From: Ceratopteris richardii
Lineage: Eukaryota; Streptophyta; Polypodiopsida; Polypodiales; Pteridaceae
Assembly: GCA_020310875.1 (NCBI GenBank)
Contig: CM035438.1
Coordinates: 95,389,205 to 95,453,204, forward strand
DNA: 64,000 nucleotides
Direction of reading: 5' to 3'
Shown: in pieces, positions 56,500 through 64,000 of the stretch
Position numbering within the stretch: position 1 is the stretch's first letter
Layout: each line of letters begins with the position of its first letter
The notes under the pieces: generated by a model
What the model saw: only the letters and a program-made list of their open reading frames with translations
Told to the model about the DNA's origin: nothing
The model's database searches: none
Translations under genes and position numbers: made by a program

Positions 56500-58716
56500 T
56501 ATCCACCGCTGTCGTCGAGATTTTCTCTCCTCTCTCACTTGTGAAGGCCTACAAAAAACATATTTGGTGAAGGTAGCCAGAATTCCCCGAGAAGTCCAGG
56601 ATGCATCAAGGATGTCAAAGGAAGGTCACATACAAAGTTTCAAAGAAATCAAGAAAGTCCATGGTAGCGGTCAAAGCTGGTCAAAGCTGGTCAAAGTTGG
56701 GAAATTAGGGCAAAAATTTCATTGTCACCAAATTAGATGAAAATCCATATACTTGTAAAGATTGTCAAAGGCAGTCTATAGCCCAAATTTCAGCAGAAAA
56801 TGGATTTTGTAGCACATTGATATGCTATGTTCATTTTGTAAAAATGTAATTTTTCTAGTTTGACCCTACAAATTCTTGTATAGAAAATTATGTTAGCCAT
56901 ATGGTTTGGCATGTATAAAGACCATATGTGGCTACATATTTGTATAAAGTTTCAAGGCTATCCGAGCTTCCTAGACACCTTAATGCCACCTTGCAAGCTT
57001 CCAAATGTAGTCAAACTTGTACAAGTTAGATTCAGATGGGAGTTTTTTCTGCATATTCCTAAAGGAGATCTTTGGAAACATAGTCCTACAATGTTTCATC
57101 TTCATCAAAGCCTATTTGGAGGGTCAAAGAGTACAAAGTCCAGTTTTCAGGATCACCGCAGTTTTCTAGTTTAAGAAAATTGAAGGCTTGAATGTCTGCC
57201 ACATGTCAAAATATCATTGAACCATGTTGTACGGTCAAGATGAGCTCATATTCAAGGGTGGAGATGCACTAAAGCATAAAGGAAGGAGGATCCACGAATT
57301 TTTTCCATAAAAGAAGATCTTTTTTACAATCAAAGATCAATAATGCAGCATTTCTCCAAAAATAGTGGCTTATCTTATCCGAATTGATGTCAGCACTGAT
57401 CCGACGGTCCAAATCATCCCCAGATCCAATGGTGGAGAATGAGGGCGCCTAAATTTCACTCCTTTACACTAGATTTGATAGAAAGAACAATTCCAAGCCA
57501 TTGATTTGATTAATCAAATGGTTGTAATCAAAAGTAGTGATCCTAGAGTTGAGAGTTGATTTCTCTAGATCCAAGGGCCCAAATTCATTCAAAAAACTAT
57601 ATAAACCCCCCTCCAAACTCCTAGAGCATCATTGTTAGGCATCCATAGGGCTCATGCTAGCTTACGGTTTCCTTGAGACGATCACCCTCGGTTGAGCGAG
57701 TGAGGATCCAAGGTGAGCTAGTATGAGTATAGAACCTAGTTTCAAATTTAAGTTAGAACTCCAATCTAGGATAGGCTCTTGAAACCAGCATCTCTATCTT
57801 GACTCACCCTCGGTGGAGCGTGTGAGTGAGTTAGAGCTGATTTTAATGAGTCTTAGACTTCTTTAGTTAGACGTTACGAGCCTAGACAGACATAGGGTCA
57901 CTGGAGTGGAACTCACCTTCTTACGTGTGACATTCGGTTGAACTGTCATGGTTTGAGGGTCGGAACCACCTTTGATCAGTAGACTGCTTAGCATGACGTA
58001 CCACGACGATATTTTACATGTAACTTAATTCAAATTCTTTTAATTCATGTCACTTGTCACTTGTCTCTTGTCTCTTGTCTCCTCTCTCACTCTCTTAAGT
58101 ATTTTTACATGTCTTCTATTTCTTCTATGTGTGAGAAGGCTCCGCAGTATTGCGTTGAACCAGTGAGGATGTTTCTTTGAGCTTGTGAGTAAAATCCATC
58201 ATCATAATTCACTTGCATGTATATAATCCATACAAATCCATACATATTTATTAGTTTCTAAAAGTGTATAAGAAGCTCCAATATTGGACCATTCTTCCTT
58301 TCGAAACTGATTTATGTGTAAGGATTCCATCTATTCTCGTCATGCATACATATCATCCAAAGAAGACTATGCATATGGATTGGAATTAGGAAGTGTTTAA
58401 GAAGATCCTTCAATGGACCATTCTTCCTTCCAAATTTCATTCGTATGTATGGTTCTCTTTCATTCTTATCATTCATGTTCATAAATCTAACTTGCACTCC
58501 TACATTCCTATTCCCATAATCATTTCAACATCTCTCTCTTCTCCATACTCAACATTAATTTCACTTTCATGTCCTTAAACCTTCCAACATTCATTAGCTT
58601 CATACACCCTGTGTGTGCCACGACCGGACCCGATCCACCCGGATTGCGATCACCTCCACATTTGAACCCGACGTGAAACGCTTCGTGGCATTTGCTTCTG
58701 ATCTTGTTGGGAGGTT
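56500..58716 (+). promoter_or_regulatory. Probable 5' LTR and leader of the right-hand Gypsy element
   Basis: TATATAAA at 57598-57605 lies in a U3/R-like context (C-rich run after it, transcription start expected near 57630). Tandem GGTCAAAGCT repeats sit upstream at 56668-56700. The stretch leads without a recognised gene into the gag frame at 58717. LTR borders and primer site were not fixed, because the 3' LTR lies outside the window. Confidence 0.4.
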
Positions 58717-61700
58717 GTGATCCATATCCTTTGTTTCATATTTTTCATCCTCATCATATCATCATCATCAGTCTTGAGTGTTGCACTGGATTTCTCACAG
58801 TATCGTGCACATCTTCGTCGCGAAGTAAACACATTTGTGAGAGATCTAGAACATCGTGCATCACTTGCTTATTCACATAAGATGGAGGAAGGATTCAAAT
58901 CCCTTATTGTTGAGAAACAAGGCCAAAGAATAGTCTCTTCTATGTTGAGAGAGAAGGGAAAATTCAATGGCATCAACATCACAAGCTACTTAGATTTGTT
59001 TGAAGAGCAAGCTATGATTTTTGGTCTTCCTGAAGATCTTTTGATATCATTCTTTGAACGAATTGTTGATAGCTCTATCATAAACCGTGTCACTCAATAT
59101 GATAGTCTTCCTTGGAGTGATTTTAGAAAGGAGATGCTCAAAGAATTCTATCTTGAAGATTATAGCCAACATAATCGAGATGGATTCTTACGATGGGTCA
59201 ATTCTCCAAAGCCTAGTAGCTCTATTACTCACTTACAAAATGAGTATATTAGACGCTATGAACAACTTCCTGATGAGGATAAGATAACTTTGGAACCTGA
59301 TCTTGTGATCAATTTTCTTAAGCTTCTTCATCCTGAAACTCGTAGGGAAGTTGAACGGCGATTAGAAGAACCAGATAAGCGCTATGGTCTTACTGACAAT
59401 TGGCAAAAAGTGCGTAAAGTAGTAGAGGCTGTAGCCCATAGACATCAAAGACAATCCATGCTTTATGAGCAAACTAGTCTTCCTCAAGCTAGCCTTCCAC
59501 AAATTAAGGAGCAATTTAGAGAACAATCCCATGCTATGCTTTTTGACTCTACTCCTATTCCTCAAATGATGGAGCCTACTCAAGGTTTTAAAGTAGAGCC
59601 AAATAAAAGTGTAGTTGAACAATCTCAAGTGGATATTCTCACTAAGCAAATGGAAAGTCTTATTGCTACACAATCCAATTTGGCCAAGACTATAGATGCT
59701 TTACAATCTAGTTACACCAAAACTTTCCAAAATCAAATGAACCCAATGACTTTTCAAGAGCCTAATCAACATGTTATAGCTACCAATCAAAATCCACAAG
59801 TAGCTCCTACTCAAGCATATCAAGTTCCTCCAATGCATAATCCTTCAATGCAAAATCCTCATCCTCATGTGCAAAATCCTCAAATGTATCAAAACATGTA
59901 TCCTCAAGCTTCACAAATAGCTTTTCAAAATCTTCAAAATCAAAATTTTCAAAATCATCAACCGTATAATATGGAAGCTCCTCTTGCACCTCAAGTACCA
60001 CATGTTGCTCCCCAAGCTCCTCAAATACATCAATTGCCTTATCAAAATCCTAATTATCCTGTTCAAGCAATACCTTATCAACAAAATCCTCAATTTCAAA
60101 ATTTCCCACCACAAGTTAATCAAAATCCTCAAAATCAAAATGGTTTTGTGCGTGGCCCTCGTAGGTGTCCTTGGTGTGATTCATTAGAGCACTTTTTGAG
60201 AGATTGTGAATTATTGAAGGCTGCTAAAGAGCAACGACTAGTAATAGACATAGACAAGAAAATCTGTGACTATCGATCTAGGCTACCTTTGCAAGGAAAT
60301 TATGGTAAGGGAGGAATGAAAAAACATTATGAAAATATAACCATAATGGACGTAGGAACTAGAGGAGTGAAACTAGAAGCTCTTGATGAACAACAAGTAG
60401 AATCAAGTAAACCCACAAAGGAAGGTGATTTTTCCATAGAGGCTTTAGTAAGAGCACGGGATGAGATTAGGAGAATAACGGCTTGGGAGTCACCGATAGA
60501 AGATCAATCTCTTATTTCTCACATATCCAATGTAGAAGAAAAACGAAAAAGAGATGAAGTTGAGCCTAGTGAAAGAAGAGTGACTCGAAAACAAACCTCA
60601 GAGGGAATAGAAACAATCATAGAGCAGGGAGAAACATCACAATCCAAAGATAAACAACAAGAATCACAACCCAATGAACAAAAACAAGAGGAGAAACAAA
60701 AAGGGAAGAAGACAAAGCAAAGAAAAACAGAACCAAAGCCTTTAGATAAACAAGAACAATCAAAACAAACTGAAGACCAAACACGAGAACATGAACAAAA
60801 ACAAGACCCTGAGCAAAAACAAAAGAAACCAAAGAGAAAACCTAAAGCCATCTTGATTTCAGAAATTGAGAGAAAAATAGATCCTATGGAGATTTTAGAT
60901 GACATTTTGCTTAAGAGTCAAGTGACTATGTCTTTAGAACAAGTTTTCTCTATTGCAAAGCCTGTTTTTAAAGATAACTTTATCGGCCTAATTAAAAGGA
61001 AGAGGTTTCCGCTTAATCTAGATACTGAGATGCAAGATTCTCTAGATCAAGATCAAGCTATGAATGAAGCCTTAAACTTTGATGAATCTGATGAAGAGGA
61101 CTTTGATGATGATGAAGTAAATGTTAATAAAAATTTCTTAGGACCTATTCAACTTGACCATGAAAATCATGAAAACAATCCTGAAAGTCACTTTAAAAGA
61201 ACATTTTGGTCTAGAGGTACATCAGAGATGCATGTTAAAATAGGAAATGATAAGAACACTATCATTGTAAATGCATTAGTAGATTCCGGCTCTGAAATCA
61301 ATGTGATTTCAAGAGAAGTCTATGATAAGTTTCGATGGCCCATAGATAAAGATTGTGGATGGCGTATGAGAACTGCAGATAATGGTGTAGGTACCCTGTA
61401 TGGAGCTTGTGCTAGTGTGCCCATATCCATAGGAGGAATCACAGAAGAGTTTCACTTTTTTATTCAAGATAATTGCTCCTATGAAGTTCTCTTAGGTCAA
61501 CCCTTTATTTGTGAGAGTCGTATGGAAACTAAAGCCATGGATGATGGGTCTACCTATGCTAGATTTAAGTCTAAGGATGGAATGCAATCACTTCAAGTCA
61601 TGACAGTAGGAGTGAATCATCCTAGGAATCGATTGTCAATTAGAAAGAAACCTATTGTTACTCAGGGTCATGAGCATGCTTGTAGTGATTGTGCACCTCG

Positions 61701-61740
61701 ATTCATGTTTGGAGCTACATATGATCAAAATTTCGGATAG
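58717..61740 (+). CDS. Gypsy gag-protease polyprotein
   Basis: An uninterrupted 1007-codon frame. The first Met (58717) starts a hydrophobic stretch unlike gag. Met 58882 (MEEGFKSLIVEK) is a likelier start. Order: helical capsid-like gag (about 56-250), a long Asn/Gln/Pro-rich low-complexity region (about 340-480) with a repeated QNP/NPQ pattern, CCHC knuckle CPWCDSLEHFLRDC (from residue 484), a Lys/Glu/Gln-rich charged region (about 600-720), and an aspartic protease with DSG near 856 and LLGQPF near 926. Gag packages the RNA and protease matures the polyproteins. The large Q/N-rich insert is unusual for plant Gypsy gag as I know it. Confidence 0.85.
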   Translation: MIHILCFIFFILIISSSSVLSVALDFSQYRAHLRREVNTFVRDLEHRASLAYSHKMEEGFKSLIVEKQGQRIVSSMLREKGKFNGINITSYLDLFEEQAMIFGLPEDLLISFFERIVDSSIINRVTQYDSLPWSDFRKEMLKEFYLEDYSQHNRDGFLRWVNSPKPSSSITHLQNEYIRRYEQLPDEDKITLEPDLVINFLKLLHPETRREVERRLEEPDKRYGLTDNWQKVRKVVEAVAHRHQRQSMLYEQTSLPQASLPQIKEQFREQSHAMLFDSTPIPQMMEPTQGFKVEPNKSVVEQSQVDILTKQMESLIATQSNLAKTIDALQSSYTKTFQNQMNPMTFQEPNQHVIATNQNPQVAPTQAYQVPPMHNPSMQNPHPHVQNPQMYQNMYPQASQIAFQNLQNQNFQNHQPYNMEAPLAPQVPHVAPQAPQIHQLPYQNPNYPVQAIPYQQNPQFQNFPPQVNQNPQNQNGFVRGPRRCPWCDSLEHFLRDCELLKAAKEQRLVIDIDKKICDYRSRLPLQGNYGKGGMKKHYENITIMDVGTRGVKLEALDEQQVESSKPTKEGDFSIEALVRARDEIRRITAWESPIEDQSLISHISNVEEKRKRDEVEPSERRVTRKQTSEGIETIIEQGETSQSKDKQQESQPNEQKQEEKQKGKKTKQRKTEPKPLDKQEQSKQTEDQTREHEQKQDPEQKQKKPKRKPKAILISEIERKIDPMEILDDILLKSQVTMSLEQVFSIAKPVFKDNFIGLIKRKRFPLNLDTEMQDSLDQDQAMNEALNFDESDEEDFDDDEVNVNKNFLGPIQLDHENHENNPESHFKRTFWSRGTSEMHVKIGNDKNTIIVNALVDSGSEINVISREVYDKFRWPIDKDCGWRMRTADNGVGTLYGACASVPISIGGITEEFHFFIQDNCSYEVLLGQPFICESRMETKAMDDGSTYARFKSKDGMQSLQVMTVGVNHPRNRLSIRKKPIVTQGHEHACSDCAPRFMFGATYDQNFG

Positions 61741-61916
61741 AATCCATTGTTGAGCGGGACAACAGTGGATATTGGTTTGACATCTCGCATCCAACCAACA
61801 TGTACAATAGTTTGTCACTTTGTTTTCCACATTCTAGATTAGATTTTCTTCATAAGAGTCAATTGTCCAAGTCTTTTATCCAAAAAACCCAAAAAAATTA
61901 TAAAAACAACAAAATC

Positions 61917-64000
61917 ATGGAACATGATGAGAACATTGAGCATGTGATTGAAACATCTCATTGTTTCTCTACTCTTGAGGAGTTAGAGTTATGTCTTCAA
62001 CAAAATTCTAATTCCCATATTATTCTTCTTTCTTCCCTTGATGAGTATGCTCTAATCCAAGAGTATGCTCTCAATGTTGACAAGTGCTCAAAATTTAACC
62101 AAACACATGATGCCTTAGTTGAAACAAAGTACAAAACTGTAGACAAAAAAATCAAACCCATAGCTCAACCGTTACCTCAAGGAAGTAATGAAAAAATTAT
62201 TGATGTGAAAAATGATCCAATTCTTCGGGATAAGAAAAACATAGGACATACATTCACGGATGAGACAATCAAACAAGTGAAAATTGGTAGAGATGATGAC
62301 TTTCTTTTGCCAACAGAGAGAGATAAATTTGAGAGAGTCATACGTAGCCATGGAAAAGCCTTTACTATGTATCCTCATGAGATTGGTTGTGTGGATCCTA
62401 AGCTAGTTGCACCCATGATAATCTTCACTATTCCACATATTCCATGGAATCTGCGTCCTATACCTGTTCCAAAGGCTCACTTACCTGAGCTAATGAAACT
62501 ACTTAAGGAGAAGATAAACATGAGAATTTTAGAGCCATCTTTTGCACCTTACTCAAACAGATGGTTCACTGTGCCTAAAAAGAATGGGAAACTACGTTTT
62601 ATTCAAGATCTCCAACCCGTCAATAAAGTCACCATAAGGAATGTAGGAACAGGACCCATTGTAGATGAGTTTGCTGAATCATTTTCAGGACATTCTATCT
62701 ATTCAATGGGTGATCTATATTCTGGATATGACCAATTTCAATTAGCAATTGATAGTCGTGACATAACCACAATGAAAACTCCTTTAGGCTTAGTGCGAAT
62801 GTGTACTTTACCTCAAGGAGCGACTAATTCTGTGGCTCATATGATGAGTGCTATGAATATGGTCTTACATGACTTTATCCCTCATATAACTATGCCATTC
62901 ATTGATGATATTCCAATTAAAGGGAGTGAGGAACGTGTAAAGGACATTACTTTAGATTCATCGGGATGTCGTAAATTTGTTCTTGACCATATCTCTGATT
63001 GTGAAAGAATATTTCAACGATTTGAAGAGGTAGGTCTCACATTTTCCATAGAGAAATCTGTTTTTGGTGTCAACGAGGTACTTATTGTTGGACATTTATG
63101 TGGCCATTATGGTCGAAAGCCATACCCACAAAAAGTTGATGCCATTAGCAAGATTTCTGAAACATGTAACAACGTGAGTGAGGTACGTAGATTTCTTGGT
63201 GCTTGTATCTTTTATGTTATTTGGATCCCACACTTTGCTCATGTTGCTGATTGTCTTTATGACTTGTTGAGGAAGAAACGAAAATTTATTTGGACTGACA
63301 AACACACTCAAGCTATGCGTAAATTGAAGAAATTATTGCTTGAAGCTCCCATCCTTAAGCGTGTAGACTATTATGCTAACAAACCTATTATATTGACTGT
63401 TGATACTAGTCCTATTGGTATAGGTTGGGTCATAAGTCAAGACGATAGTGAAGGGAATAGATATGCAATTAGGTTTGGTGCCAAAATTCTACATGAAACA
63501 CAACGAAAATATCCACAGATCAAACGAGAACTATGGGGTATGGTAACAGCTTTGAAAATAGACAAAGAATATTTCATTGGTGCAAATGTCAAAGTTGAGA
63601 CTGATTGTTTGCCTCTCATTGGAATGATAGCCAATTGTTCATCTCCTGATATAGCCATGCTTAGATGGATCTCATATATTAAGTTCATAAATCCTGAGTT
63701 AGTTCATATTTCAGGTAAGTCAAACTCAGTTGCTGATATGCTATCGAGAGCTAGATTTGATGACGATCTTGAAAGTGATCTAATAAAGAATGTGAATTTA
63801 GTTGACTATGTTCCACATATATATGAGTATGAGAAATTTCATGAGTCTGAGTACGAAGATGAATGGAGAGACATAGGAAAGTATCTCAGTACACTACAAC
63901 CATTACCTAGCTGGACTACGAATAGATTCCGTAACATTAGGAAACGAGCTTATAACTTTTTCCTATGTAATGGTTATCTTTGGAGACATGCTAAGGGTAA
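61917..64000 (+). CDS. Gypsy pol: reverse transcriptase and RNase H (partial)
   Basis: Open from ATG 61917 (MEHDENIEHVIE) to the window end with no stop, about 694 codons. About 60-150 is a linker. RT follows with VPKKNGKLRFIQDLQPVN, YSMGDLYSGYDQFQL, LPQGATNS and the catalytic FIDD at 62898-62909. Then come the RT connection block (RRFLGA), RNase H (TVDTSPIGIGWV, a KYPQIKRELWG block, GKSNSVADMLSR), and a start of an integrase zinc region (NGYLWRHAKG). The frame is separate from gag-protease by about 175 bp and a different reading frame. Other Gypsy families bridge such gaps by recoding or splicing, but nothing here proves either. Confidence 0.85.
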   Translation, partial: MEHDENIEHVIETSHCFSTLEELELCLQQNSNSHIILLSSLDEYALIQEYALNVDKCSKFNQTHDALVETKYKTVDKKIKPIAQPLPQGSNEKIIDVKNDPILRDKKNIGHTFTDETIKQVKIGRDDDFLLPTERDKFERVIRSHGKAFTMYPHEIGCVDPKLVAPMIIFTIPHIPWNLRPIPVPKAHLPELMKLLKEKINMRILEPSFAPYSNRWFTVPKKNGKLRFIQDLQPVNKVTIRNVGTGPIVDEFAESFSGHSIYSMGDLYSGYDQFQLAIDSRDITTMKTPLGLVRMCTLPQGATNSVAHMMSAMNMVLHDFIPHITMPFIDDIPIKGSEERVKDITLDSSGCRKFVLDHISDCERIFQRFEEVGLTFSIEKSVFGVNEVLIVGHLCGHYGRKPYPQKVDAISKISETCNNVSEVRRFLGACIFYVIWIPHFAHVADCLYDLLRKKRKFIWTDKHTQAMRKLKKLLLEAPILKRVDYYANKPIILTVDTSPIGIGWVISQDDSEGNRYAIRFGAKILHETQRKYPQIKRELWGMVTALKIDKEYFIGANVKVETDCLPLIGMIANCSSPDIAMLRWISYIKFINPELVHISGKSNSVADMLSRARFDDDLESDLIKNVNLVDYVPHIYEYEKFHESEYEDEWRDIGKYLSTLQPLPSWTTNRFRNIRKRAYNFFLCNGYLWRHAKG

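Larger units (their letters stand above)
58717..64000 (+). mobile_element. Ty3/Gypsy-type retroelement, internal region (cut by window edge)
   Basis: Two long plus-strand frames follow each other: gag with protease (58717-61740), then RT and RNase H from 61917 to the window end, where an integrase zinc region seems to begin. Domain order is Ty3/Gypsy. What is visible looks whole, though the right part and the 3' LTR are missing, so age cannot be judged. It differs clearly from the Gypsy fossils elsewhere in the window. Confidence 0.85.

Overview
This is plant nuclear DNA. It is AT-rich and dense in LTR retrotransposons, it carries a TNP2-type CACTA transposon relic, and it holds one recognisable host gene: a plastid-targeted ADP-glucose pyrophosphorylase (AGPase) large subunit with spliceosomal introns. 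The species cannot be fixed from the sequence.

Layout. 1-866 is the 3' end of a Copia element (family A). 867-18000 is a nest of older elements, all read on the minus strand: Ty3/Gypsy remains (integrase, RNase H and RT at 867-2178 and 8281-9900; gag and protease at 15560-18000), a 6.1-kb Copia element (family B, 2179-8280) inserted into the Gypsy with a 5-bp target duplication, a LINE-like relic (about 10110-11470), a CACTA TNP2 transposase relic (about 11700-14450), and small pieces of Copia LTR and pol. 19368-24521 is a complete-looking family A Copia element with a 5-bp target duplication, two LTRs and one 1421-codon gag-pol frame. 24527-30360 holds LTR relics in both orientations, a minus-strand Copia 3' end, and about 1.7 kb with nothing recognisable.

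30947-53589 (plus strand) is the AGPase large-subunit gene. I place 15 exons encoding 543 residues. Exon 1 (transit peptide) is separated from exon 2 by a 16.3-kb intron. That intron holds four compound GT/CA-GA microsatellites, Copia gag and pol pieces, a Gypsy RT/RNase H piece, a probable solo LTR, a 36-bp minisatellite and several tandem duplications. Intron 10 (3.3 kb) carries a Copia gag piece and microsatellites. The gene product would act in starch synthesis in the plastid, in a heterotetramer with small subunits.

53590-56500 is 3' flank with duplicated zinc-knuckle-like and other tandem repeats. From about 56500 to the window end runs a second Gypsy element of unusual type on the plus strand: a long leader or LTR, a 1007-codon gag-protease frame, and a separate RT-RNase H frame that runs off the window.

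No tRNA, rRNA, CRISPR array or convincing new biological system was seen. The observations most worth checking are an in-frame duplicated 5' splice site after AGPase exon 4, the very large repeat-filled first intron, the young Copia A element, and the unusual Gypsy lineage at the right edge.
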